A stretch of 64,000 bases of DNA. Source: SZUA-254 sp031379665. Lineage in GTDB: Bacteria; Bacteroidota; Ignavibacteria; UBA10030; SZUA-254. The position numbers and the translations under genes are program-made. The notes below the pieces were generated by a model. The model saw only the letters and a program-made list of their open reading frames with translations, had not been told where the DNA came from and did not search any database. This document shows positions 50,890-58,659 of the stretch, piece after piece (the first letter of the stretch is position 1; every line of letters begins with the position of its first letter). The stretch spans positions 8,576-72,575 of the forward strand of contig JANNFI010000139.1 in NCBI GenBank assembly GCA_031379665.1, written 5' to 3'.

Positions 50890-52389
50890 ATGCCCTCCCC
50901 ACGACACTCACGCAGCTCCACGCTCGCGAATTCGGCGCTTCGCCGCCTCGCGGCGGACACCGGGTACGAATTTTCATTCATCGTTTCAGGCGACGGCACG
51001 ATCTCGTTCGCCAGTCAGCCCCTCCTGAGCTCTACCCACCACCGCGCCGACGGTCTTCGGGGAAAACCGTTCACCGTTCTGGTGCGGAAACCCGACGGAA
51101 AACCGGTTTCCCCGGCATTCCTCCGGCCGCGCTCGCAGTCAAATCCCCAGAGAAAGAACTTCGCCGTGGTCACGCGGACGGGTCGCGTGATTCCTTGTCA
51201 CGGAAGGGTCTATTACTTCGCTGCCAACGCATCGGAACCCCCCGGCATGCTCGTGATGGGAAACAGGGTGAAGGCGAAAACGGTGCCGGGGGCGAACCTC
51301 CTGGATGATCGCACGAATGCCGCCGCCCTCCTCTCCTCGATGCGTGACGGAATCTGCATCGTCGACGCGAAGGGCGCGATCATTTCGGCTAACGTATTGA
51401 TCTCCGGTATGGCCCGGCTTCACCAGGACGACATGGTCGGGGTCTCGCCACCATATCCCTGGCTGGGGAAGGATGAAAATCTTCGTCTCGCCGATGCGCT
51501 CGCCGGCGTCGTCAGGAACGGGACGCCTGCCCACCTCCTCGTTGTCCTCGAGAGGGATGAAGACCGGCCCATCGCCCTGAGTTTCGCCATTTCCCGGCTT
51601 GCCGGAGGGATGGAGGGCCTGTTTCTCGCGTCGGTCCGCGACATCAGTGATGTCCACCCGGTCCAGGAAAACCAGATGGCGGGAAAACGGATCGAACGAC
51701 TGAAACAGCAGGTCCAGCGTAATGCCGTGCGCCTGAAAACCCTTCAAGAGATCAACAGCTCGGTCCTGCGTTGTGGCTCTCTGCGAACCATCTTCAAGCG
51801 GATCACCGAGGGGGTCGGCAGGCTCGTCGATCACGACCTCGCCGGCATCTACATCTTCGACGGGGACGAGAAACAGCTGCACCCGGAAGCCGTCTCGAAA
51901 CTGACACAGTTCTCGCGCCGGCTGGGGAAACTGCCGCTCACCCTCGGCGAGGGCATCGTCGGATTGGCGGCGATATCCGGTGAGACGGCCCTTGTCAACA
52001 ACGCGCACCAGGATCCACGCTCGGTGTATCCCTCTGGGATGAAACCGGAGATAGAACACATCGTCGCGGCTCCGCTCAAAGGGCGACAGTCGACGTATGG
52101 CATCCTCGTGGTCGCGCGGAACCGGCATCCCGGTTTCCACGAGGAGGACGCCCAGGTCATCCAGTCGTTCGCCGATGCCGCGAGCATTGCCATTGAGAAC
52201 CTCAGACTCTATGCCGATCTCGGGCTCACGGCCGGAAAATCCAGGCGAGGGGGGAAAGGATTCCGTTCTCCCATCGACGTCACCCGCGCTTCCGACCAGA
52301 CCCGCAAGGTCAGGCAGGAATCGGAAACGGGAGTGGTCGTGGATGCCGACCTCCCGAAGACGGGTGCCGACGGGTCACGCGCGGGCTGA
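50890..52389 (+). CDS. PAS/GAF sensor protein without a visible output domain
   Basis: 499 residues, soluble. Two PAS-like regions are suggested (about 25-125 with YEFSFIVSGDGTISFAS, and about 145-255 with LLSSMRDGICIVDAKGAIISANVL, split). A coiled-coil linker follows (about 260-300, RIERLKQQVQRNAVRLKTLQEIN). A clear GAF domain spans about 300-440 (GRLVDHDLAGIYIFD, LTLGEGIVGLAA, APLKGRQSTYGILVVA, FADAASIAIENLRLY). The basic C-terminal tail (about 440-499) has no kinase, cyclase or HTH signature. It may signal by partner binding. A small membrane protein gene follows 11 bases later. Confidence 0.8.
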   Translation: MPSPRHSRSSTLANSALRRLAADTGYEFSFIVSGDGTISFASQPLLSSTHHRADGLRGKPFTVLVRKPDGKPVSPAFLRPRSQSNPQRKNFAVVTRTGRVIPCHGRVYYFAANASEPPGMLVMGNRVKAKTVPGANLLDDRTNAAALLSSMRDGICIVDAKGAIISANVLISGMARLHQDDMVGVSPPYPWLGKDENLRLADALAGVVRNGTPAHLLVVLERDEDRPIALSFAISRLAGGMEGLFLASVRDISDVHPVQENQMAGKRIERLKQQVQRNAVRLKTLQEINSSVLRCGSLRTIFKRITEGVGRLVDHDLAGIYIFDGDEKQLHPEAVSKLTQFSRRLGKLPLTLGEGIVGLAAISGETALVNNAHQDPRSVYPSGMKPEIEHIVAAPLKGRQSTYGILVVARNRHPGFHEEDAQVIQSFADAASIAIENLRLYADLGLTAGKSRRGGKGFRSPIDVTRASDQTRKVRQESETGVVVDADLPKTGADGSRAG

Positions 52390-52400
52390 ACGGGGCACCG

Positions 52401-52529
52401 ATGGATATCAGTGAATTCCTCGGATTGAATGTCGTCCTGATCGGCGCACTGATCGTCGTGGTTCTGGTGTATCTTGTGACCCTGATCCGGAAGCGTCGCA
52501 ACCAGAAATTTCTCCACAAGAACCCCTGA
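52401..52529 (+). CDS. 42-residue single-pass membrane protein
   Basis: A short frame from ATG 52401 to TGA 52529, 11 bases after the PAS/GAF stop. The peptide has an acidic N-terminus (MDISEF), one strongly hydrophobic helix (NVVLIGALIVVVLVYLVTLI, about residues 10-29) and a basic C-terminus (RKRRNQKFLHK), predicting N-out/C-in topology. Composition and position make it a credible small gene, perhaps a membrane partner of the PAS/GAF protein. No family recognised. Confidence 0.6.
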   Translation: MDISEFLGLNVVLIGALIVVVLVYLVTLIRKRRNQKFLHKNP

Positions 52530-52580
52530 TCCCCGCGGGGGTCGTCACGCGCTCCCACCGGAATTCCCCCGTTCCACCGA

Positions 52581-52611
52581 TTTGCTCCTGTTTCGGTGGG
52601 TGTCTATATTA
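52581..52611 (+). promoter_or_regulatory. Promoter for aspartate kinase
   Basis: TTTG at 52581-52584, 20-base spacer, TATATTA at 52605-52611. Predicted start near 52616, 17 bases before the ATG at 52633, which excludes the upstream in-frame start at 52582. Confidence 0.7.
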
Positions 52612-52632
52612 CATCTTTTTTGCGCGACCACT

Positions 52633-54000
52633 ATGGTAACGATGAAATTCGGCGGGACATCGGTGCAGGACGCCGAGGCGATTGTGAACGTGACCGCGAT
52701 CGTCCGGATGTCACTCCCCAAGACTCCCGTCGTCATTATTTCCGCGATCGCCCAGGCGACGAATACCCTCGAAAAGATTGGAAGGTCGGCGGGGGAAGGA
52801 AATGCGACCGCCGCGAGGGAGGAGATCGACAGCCTTCTCCGCCGCCACATCACGATCATCAACCGCCTGATCCGGCGGGAAGAACTCAAGAAGGACCTCG
52901 CGGAGTACATCGCGCAGGCCGGCGTTTCGCTCAATAATCTGGCGTCCGGAGTGGAAAAGCTGCGCGAACTGACCCCGCGCACGATGGATGCGTTCTACGC
53001 GTTCGGCGAGCTGCTCTCGTCCAGGATCGTCGCCGCCGCGCTGTCCGATGCCGGCATCCCGTCGCAATGGCTCGATACGAAGGATTTCCTGATCACCGAC
53101 GACACGTTCAACCGTGCGCGGCCGATTATGCACATCGTCGAGGAGCGATTGGCCAAAATCGTTCCACCCCTGCTGGCGGCGGGAAAGGTCCCGGTCACCC
53201 AGGGATTCATCGGGGCGACAGTGTCAGGACTCAGGACCACGATGGGGCGGGAGAGTTCCGATTACACCGGCGCACTCATCGCCAGCGCGCTCGGCGCTGA
53301 CTCCATCGAGATCTGGACCGACGTCACCGGCGTGCTCACCGCCGATCCGAGGGTCGTGAACAACCCGCGGCAGGTCCGGCATCTGAGCTTCGCCGAGGCG
53401 TACGAACTGACCTACTTCGGAGCGAAGGTCCTCCATCCCGGGACGATGCAACCCGCCGAGTCCAGGCAAATTCCGATCGACATCTTGAATTCCCGGGACC
53501 CCTCGCTCGAAGGGACGCGGGTATCGATGGCAGCTCCGACGGGCAGTCCGGCGGTGAAGTCCGTGACCTACCGCAAGGACGTTGCGGTGCTCACGCTGAC
53601 GCCATTGCAACGACACGGCCAGTACATTTTCTGGGAGCACATCTATGGCATCCTGACCGAACGGAGGACCGAGGCGCTGCTCGTGAACACTGCCGAGTAC
53701 CGGATGGCGCTCGTCCTCAGGACGACCGACGCCACCGAAGACCTGCGCGAGGCCCTGAAGGACGTTTGCGAGGTCGAGACCCGGATGGGCAAGGCGCTCC
53801 TGTGCGCCGTCGGGCAGGGCATCGGGAGCCTCCGGGGCATTCCTGAGAGGTTCCTGCGAGCGGTGGGTGATCGTCCGGTCTATTTCCTCTCGGTCGGCGC
53901 GTCGCCGAACTCCCTCGCCGCGGTCGTCGACGCCGAAGGTATTGAGGACACCGTCCGGAGAGCTCACGCGGAATTCTTCGGCGATGAAACGCCCCGTTAA
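52633..54000 (+). CDS. lysC: Aspartate kinase
   Basis: 455 residues from ATG 52633 (ATG 52642 is a close alternative), placed by the promoter. It phosphorylates aspartate as the first step to lysine, threonine, methionine and diaminopimelate. The amino-acid-kinase motif MKFGGTSVQD opens the protein. FITDDTFNRARP, VTQGFIGATVSG, TTMGRESSDYTGALIASALGADSIEIWTDVTGVLTADPR (split) and AYELTYFGAKVLHPGT follow. Two C-terminal ACT domains (about 310-455) provide feedback control. It is a monofunctional enzyme with no homoserine dehydrogenase fusion. The 3' end overlaps a GT9 gene by 17 bases. Confidence 0.95.
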   Translation: MVTMKFGGTSVQDAEAIVNVTAIVRMSLPKTPVVIISAIAQATNTLEKIGRSAGEGNATAAREEIDSLLRRHITIINRLIRREELKKDLAEYIAQAGVSLNNLASGVEKLRELTPRTMDAFYAFGELLSSRIVAAALSDAGIPSQWLDTKDFLITDDTFNRARPIMHIVEERLAKIVPPLLAAGKVPVTQGFIGATVSGLRTTMGRESSDYTGALIASALGADSIEIWTDVTGVLTADPRVVNNPRQVRHLSFAEAYELTYFGAKVLHPGTMQPAESRQIPIDILNSRDPSLEGTRVSMAAPTGSPAVKSVTYRKDVAVLTLTPLQRHGQYIFWEHIYGILTERRTEALLVNTAEYRMALVLRTTDATEDLREALKDVCEVETRMGKALLCAVGQGIGSLRGIPERFLRAVGDRPVYFLSVGASPNSLAAVVDAEGIEDTVRRAHAEFFGDETPR

Positions 54001-55012
54001 CCGCATCCTCCTGATTAAACTCAGGGCAATCGGCGATGTCCTCCTCTCCACCGCGGTCCTCCCGGATGTGAAGGCGGCGTTTCCTGGGGCTGCGGTCGAC
54101 TTTCTCACGGAAAAATTTTGTGCCGGCGTGCTCGAAGGCAACCCCGCTGTTTCGACATTGCTGGTCTTCGATCCGAAGACCGAGGGCAGCCTCGACCTGA
54201 TCGGCCGGGTACGTCGAAACAGGTATGACCTCGTCATCGACCTCTTCGGCAATCCCCGGAGCGCGCTCCTTTCCCTGCTGAGCGGGGCGGGTGTCCGCGT
54301 CGGATACCGTTTCAACTGGCGGACGGTCTGCTACAACAGGGTCGTCGAACCGCGCGGGGGCACGGTCCACAACGTCGAGTTCAACCGGGATGCCCTCCGG
54401 AGGATCGACATCCCCACCGGATCGGGGAGACCGTTCTTCCCCCTCGATCCCGTCGCAGAAGGATTAGCGGAGGATTTTCTCAGGCGGCAGGTTTCCGTGG
54501 GGGAACGGATCGTCGCGTTAAATGCCGGCGGCGGGTGGATCTCGAAGCGATGGAGGCCCGAACAATTTGCAGCCCTTGGACGGAAAATCAGCGGGGCGGA
54601 CGGGAGTCGGATCCTGGTCCTCTGGGGGCCGGGGGAGGAGGCCGACGCTGTCACCGTGTGTCGCGAAATTGGTCCGGCGGCGATCCTCCCACCAGCGACG
54701 ACCCTTAAGCAACTTGCATCGCTGCTAAAACGGTCTGCGTTGCTGGTCACGAACGACTCAGGCCCGATGCATATTGCGGCGGCGCTCGGGGTATCCGTCG
54801 TCGCGATTTTCGGTCCGACGGTGCCCCGGCTGCAGGGCCCGGTGTTTACGGAATCATCGATCGTCGTCAAATCGGGGCTCGACTGCCTCGGGTGCGGCTA
54901 CACCGTCTGTCCCATCGGAAATCCCTGCATGTTGGAGCTGTCGGTGGAAGACGTCTATTCGGCATACAGGCAGATCCTTCAAAAATCCATCAACAACCCA
55001 CTCCCCCGGTAA
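53984..55012 (+). CDS. Glycosyltransferase family 9 (heptosyltransferase-like)
   Basis: 342 residues from the ATG at 53984. GT-B fold enzyme of the WaaC/WaaF type, which adds heptose from ADP-heptose to the LPS core on the inner leaflet. Visible are the N-terminal ILLIKLRAIGDVLLSTAVLPDVKAAFPGA (split), the middle VALNAGGGWISKRWRPEQFAAL, and the nucleotide-sugar region LLVTNDSGPMHIAAALGVSVVAIFGPT. A C-terminal Cys set (DCLGCGYTVCPIGNPC) is present. It overlaps lysC by 17 bases and is followed after 3 bases by a second GT9 gene. Heptose specificity is inferred from the family and from rfaE1/E2 in this window. Confidence 0.9.
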   Translation: MKRPVNRILLIKLRAIGDVLLSTAVLPDVKAAFPGAAVDFLTEKFCAGVLEGNPAVSTLLVFDPKTEGSLDLIGRVRRNRYDLVIDLFGNPRSALLSLLSGAGVRVGYRFNWRTVCYNRVVEPRGGTVHNVEFNRDALRRIDIPTGSGRPFFPLDPVAEGLAEDFLRRQVSVGERIVALNAGGGWISKRWRPEQFAALGRKISGADGSRILVLWGPGEEADAVTVCREIGPAAILPPATTLKQLASLLKRSALLVTNDSGPMHIAAALGVSVVAIFGPTVPRLQGPVFTESSIVVKSGLDCLGCGYTVCPIGNPCMLELSVEDVYSAYRQILQKSINNPLPR

Positions 55013-55015
55013 ATC

Positions 55016-56212
55016 ATGAAAAAGAAACAGAAGGATGGGAAATCCAGGGAATCGAAGAAATCGAAGAAATCGAAAGCCCTCAGGATCCCCGACTGCAAAC
55101 ATTTTCAGGGTTACAAGCCCTGTTTCCCGGGCACCGATTGCCTGGAGAAGTGCGTCGATCCGTCGCCGCGAGGGACCAGAATTCTCATCATCAACCTCGA
55201 GGCGATGGGAAACGTTCTTGTGACGACGACGCTCCTGCCGGCGTTGAAGCGCAAGTACCCGGTGAGTACGATTACCTGGATCACGCTCGGGAACGCCTAC
55301 CGGCTACTCGACAACAACCCGCTCGTCGATGAGATCGTCGTGTGGGATCCTGAAGCCTGGTTGAAGATGGCGGAGCGGGAGTTCGATTTCGCTATGAACA
55401 TTGACAAGGCGAAGAACTCCTGCGCATTCATGATGTCCGTCAATGCCGGGAAGAAGGCCGGCTACGGACTGAACGCCGACGGCGTGATTGTCCCGCTGAA
55501 CCGCGACGCGGAGTATAATTACCGTCTGGGACTGAACGACCACCTCAAATTCCGGGTGAACCAGAAACCGAACACCCAGCTGCTCACCGAGGCGATGGGC
55601 TTGAAGTACCGTCGTGACGATTACATCCTGAACCTGTCACCCGAGGAGGAGACCTTCTGCCGGGCGTACCGTCGCGATACCGTCGACGCGGGCGCGGAGT
55701 TCGCGGGCCGGATCGTGGTCGGGTTCAACACCGGGTGCTCGAACCTCTATCCAAACAAGAAATTGACCCTCGACCAGCACGTGATACTCATCAATGAGCT
55801 GGCCGTCGACCCGCGGCTGCGCATCCTGCTCCTCGGGGGACCTGAGGATACCGAAAGGAACGAGGAGCTCGTCCGCCGCGTGGGGGACAGGGTGGTGAAT
55901 ACGCCGACGACGGAGGGAGTACGGAGGGGGTTGTGTTACGTCAATCTCTGCGACGTGGTGATTTCAGGCGACTCGTTCGGGATGCACGCTTCGATCGGCT
56001 TGAAGAAACATATGATCGTGTGGTTCGGCCTGACCTGTCCCCAGGAGATCGACCTCTTCGACAGGGGGATCAAGCTGGTCCCGGAAGGGCTCGCCTGCGC
56101 GCCCTGCTGGAAGCGGGAGTGTCCGTACAACCTTGAATGCATTCAGATGGTGGATCTCGACGCGGTGGTGGCGGAAGTGAAGAAATTCGCCGGCCTGCAC
56201 CACGCGAAGTAA
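55016..56212 (+). CDS. Glycosyltransferase family 9 with two Cys clusters
   Basis: 398 residues. A very basic N-terminal tail (1-25, with repeated KKSKKSK) precedes a Cys cluster C27-x8-C36-x5-C42-x3-C46. The GT-B core follows: RILIINLEAMGNVLVTTTLLPALK, VVGFNTGCSNLYPNKKL, LLLGGPEDTERNEEL and VISGDSFGMHASIGLKKHMIVWFG (split). A second cluster lies at the C-terminus (CAPCWKRECPYNLEC; CX2CX4CX5C). Eight Cys in two groups could bind zinc or an Fe-S cluster. The core is heptosyltransferase-like, but the Cys groups set it apart from WaaC/WaaF. It ends convergently with the thioredoxin gene. Confidence 0.86.
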   Translation: MKKKQKDGKSRESKKSKKSKALRIPDCKHFQGYKPCFPGTDCLEKCVDPSPRGTRILIINLEAMGNVLVTTTLLPALKRKYPVSTITWITLGNAYRLLDNNPLVDEIVVWDPEAWLKMAEREFDFAMNIDKAKNSCAFMMSVNAGKKAGYGLNADGVIVPLNRDAEYNYRLGLNDHLKFRVNQKPNTQLLTEAMGLKYRRDDYILNLSPEEETFCRAYRRDTVDAGAEFAGRIVVGFNTGCSNLYPNKKLTLDQHVILINELAVDPRLRILLLGGPEDTERNEELVRRVGDRVVNTPTTEGVRRGLCYVNLCDVVISGDSFGMHASIGLKKHMIVWFGLTCPQEIDLFDRGIKLVPEGLACAPCWKRECPYNLECIQMVDLDAVVAEVKKFAGLHHAK

Positions 56213-56232
56213 GCGGAACGCCGGAGGGTGGA

Positions 56233-56793
56233 TTATTTCGGGGTCGTCGAACCTTTTTTCGAGGCGGTATAGCTTGCCAGGTACGCGTCCCATTCCATCT
56301 TCTCGTACTCCTTGTTGCCGATGAACAACACGATGGGAAGAAATTTTTCCGCGTCCACGAAGCCAGGGATCATGGTGAGCATGTCACCCTTCGCATCGAG
56401 AAAGATGATCGCCGGATAACCCCTCACGCCGAAACCCCGCGCGATCCCCACCCCGTCGGTCTTCTGTCCCTTGTACGTGAAGCTCTCCTTCGATTCTCCG
56501 TTGACCTTTGCCAGCGCGAAACGGCTCGCGAGGATCTCCGAGACGGCGGGGTCCGCGAACACTTCCTTGTCCATCTTCTTGCACCAGCCGCACCAGTCCG
56601 TGTAGACGTCGACAAGGACGGCCTTCTTTTGGTCGGCGGCCTTCGAGACCGCCGTTTCGAGGTTCGTCCACTGGAGATCGCCCTTCTCCGGGCTGGCCGG
56701 TTTCTGCGCTGAGGCCGACGGCGGGAGGCACATCGTCAGCCAGATGAGTATCGTGAGCCCCACCGTGGGGATGGCGCGGTTGGGTATCAGCAT
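56233..56793 (-). CDS. Secreted thioredoxin-fold protein
   Basis: 186 residues from the ATG at 56793. An N-terminal signal peptide (VGLTILIWLTMCLPPSASA, cleavage near residue 29) exports it to the periplasm. The thioredoxin motif is WCGWCKKM (Cys68, Cys71), followed by VFADPAVSEILASRF and the cis-Pro region GVRGYPAIIFLDAKGD, matching the Thioredoxin_7/DUF255-like group. It probably handles disulfides in exported proteins. It is the last gene of a five-gene operon of exported proteins, 7 bases after a PorV/PorQ-like gene. Confidence 0.88.
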   Translation of the reverse strand: MLIPNRAIPTVGLTILIWLTMCLPPSASAQKPASPEKGDLQWTNLETAVSKAADQKKAVLVDVYTDWCGWCKKMDKEVFADPAVSEILASRFALAKVNGESKESFTYKGQKTDGVGIARGFGVRGYPAIIFLDAKGDMLTMIPGFVDAEKFLPIVLFIGNKEYEKMEWDAYLASYTASKKGSTTPK

Positions 56794-56800
56794 ATTTCCA

Positions 56801-57709
56801 TCACGGTAATTGTAATGAGAGCGTGATCGAATGTGTCGATCCGAGGTCGAATTGCGTCGGCATGAAGGCATAATCTACTGCAACAATCCCTTCCCTGACG
56901 CCGGTTCCCGCCGTGAAGCCTCTCGCCTCATACCCCGTCTGGTATCCCGCACGGAGCGAAATCGATTTGTAGATCACGGCTTCAGCGCCGAAGTGGACGT
57001 GAGAGGTGCCGTCGCCGAGCGGCGAAAGCAGGTCGACCGCTCCCGTCAGCGTGGCGGACGGGTTTGAAATGTCGGCCGTGTACGACAGTCCCCCGCGGAA
57101 CAACCCGGGGAGTTTCGTCGAATGGTCACCCAGTTCGCTCATCGATCCAAGGTTCAGGACGGAGGCGCCGATCCTCACGCCGAAGGATGTCGCATACACC
57201 CCGCCCACATCGAATCCCGTGCCACGGGCGTCGTCGATCAGGATTTTTTCGTAGAGGTATTTCACACTCACACCGAGGGAGAGTTCAGGTGAGACAGTGT
57301 AGCCGACCGTCAGGCCAAGGGCTGCGTTCCGGGCGGCGAAGGTGGAGACTGCCGGACCGGGAGTATCGCGCACTTCGATGTCGTCGGTGCTGACGGAGTA
57401 GACGGAAAGGCCCAGGGAGATCGAACCGAAGTCGAAGGCGCCGGCGAGAAATTCCGCGTTGGTCCCCTGGATCCAGGAGCGGTGCATAAACGAGATGGTA
57501 GCGACGTCGATCGAGGTGAGTGTCGCGGGGTTGTACGCGATGGCTGCGGGATCACCTGTAGCCGTGGCGTATGCCTCTGCCATTCCCAGGCTGCGGCTAC
57601 CGACCCCGAGCGTCAGAAACGTCATCCCCGTCGATCCTCCCTGCGCGAAGAAGGTCTGCGTTACGGCGAAGAGGCTGAGGGTCAGGATGGAGTAGCGAAT
57701 CTGTTTCAT
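56801..57709 (-). CDS. PorV/PorQ-family outer-membrane protein (first of two paralogues by position)
   Basis: 302 residues from the ATG at 57709, opening with a signal peptide (MKQIRYSILTLSLFAVTQTFFAQ). The mature start GMTFLTLGVGSRSLGMAEAYATATGDPAAIAYNPATL (split) is typical of PorV/PorQ-like beta barrels, with repeated amphipathic strands to the end and a hydrophobic C-terminus (ITLSLQL). PorV shuttles T9SS cargo at the cell surface. Homologues of this type may instead be general barrels. Adjacent to a related gene and to a T9SS cargo, so a role in T9SS is plausible but unproven. Confidence 0.8.
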   Translation of the reverse strand: MKQIRYSILTLSLFAVTQTFFAQGGSTGMTFLTLGVGSRSLGMAEAYATATGDPAAIAYNPATLTSIDVATISFMHRSWIQGTNAEFLAGAFDFGSISLGLSVYSVSTDDIEVRDTPGPAVSTFAARNAALGLTVGYTVSPELSLGVSVKYLYEKILIDDARGTGFDVGGVYATSFGVRIGASVLNLGSMSELGDHSTKLPGLFRGGLSYTADISNPSATLTGAVDLLSPLGDGTSHVHFGAEAVIYKSISLRAGYQTGYEARGFTAGTGVREGIVAVDYAFMPTQFDLGSTHSITLSLQLP

Positions 57710-57713
57710 CAAC

Positions 57714-58658
57714 TTAGAATATAGCTGAAAGTGTAATGATATGGAAGCCGTTCGGCGCAAACGATTCGTGCGTATACGCGTACGAGACGGCAGGTGACCA
57801 GCCGTCGAGCGGTTTCCCGACCGAGAATCCGATGGTCGGCTTCACTCCGGTTGCGTTATCGCCGGTCTCGATCCGGTCCGCACCGGCCCTGACGGTGAAC
57901 TGCTCGACAACCCTATACTCGACCCCGGCGCGAATCGTCACCGTTCCCCCGGAGGTATGCTCAAGGTCGATGGCCGCGATGGCCCGGTCTTCCGGGAGTG
58001 CGTACGAGACACCCAGTCGCTTCAGCATCGGGAATTTATCTTCCGTCTCCCGCCCGTCGGCGTTCACATCCTTCGTGTTCCACTTGTACTTCGCTCCGAT
58101 GTCCTGGAACGCGACGCCGATGGCGACGGCCTCGACGGGTTTGAACAGGATGCCCGCGTCGAAGCCGACCGTCGTCGTGGTGACCCCCTCGAAGAGTTTG
58201 CTATGGTAGAGCTTCATCGTCACACCGATCGAAAAATTCTTTTCGATCCGGTTCGAGAATGATAGATATACCTGGTTTTCGTAGGTAGAGTACGATTCCG
58301 TGTGCTCACCGTCGGCGTCGCGGCCGTCGATGTCGCTCACGCCGGCGTTGATCAGGCCCGCCGAAATGCCGCCCGTGGGATGAATGGATTGTGTGTAGGA
58401 GAGAAAATTCAGGGACCTGCCGAGGGAGAGAATTCCGAAGGATGCCGCGGCGTGGCGTAGGGTGCCGAAGGCCGGAAGTGCCGGGTTATAGTAACTGCTG
58501 ACCTCACCGGTGGTCACCGCCGTCATCGCATTGCCCATCCCGAGACCTCGGGCGCCGAACCCCATCCGCGCGAATGCCCCCGCCCGGCCGGAGGTCTGAG
58601 CGCCGGCGGGGATCGTCACCAGCCAGAGACACGCGATCATGGCAAGGAGGCGCTTCAT
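57714..58658 (-). CDS. PorV/PorQ-family outer-membrane protein (second paralogue)
   Basis: 314 residues with a signal peptide (MKRLLAMIACLWLVTIPAGAQ). The mature N-terminus AFARMGFGARGLGMGNAMTAVTTGEVSSYYNPA (split) is the PorV/PorQ signature, followed by alternating beta strands and a Phe-terminated C-terminus (ITLSAIF), as in outer-membrane barrels. It is weakly similar to its neighbour and probably arose by old duplication. The start is 1 base after the T9SS propeller gene stop, and its own stop is 4 bases before the next start. Confidence 0.84.
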   Translation of the reverse strand: MKRLLAMIACLWLVTIPAGAQTSGRAGAFARMGFGARGLGMGNAMTAVTTGEVSSYYNPALPAFGTLRHAAASFGILSLGRSLNFLSYTQSIHPTGGISAGLINAGVSDIDGRDADGEHTESYSTYENQVYLSFSNRIEKNFSIGVTMKLYHSKLFEGVTTTTVGFDAGILFKPVEAVAIGVAFQDIGAKYKWNTKDVNADGRETEDKFPMLKRLGVSYALPEDRAIAAIDLEHTSGGTVTIRAGVEYRVVEQFTVRAGADRIETGDNATGVKPTIGFSVGKPLDGWSPAVSYAYTHESFAPNGFHIITLSAIF

Positions 58659-58659
58659 C

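Noticed and set aside
52530..52632. Lysine riboswitch upstream of aspartate kinase
   Set aside because: The predicted leader is about 17 bases, far too short for the aptamer.
55016..55090. Mobile or simple-repeat element
   Set aside because: The repeated GAAATC unit is only a short stretch encoding the Lys/Ser-rich start of the GT9 protein.
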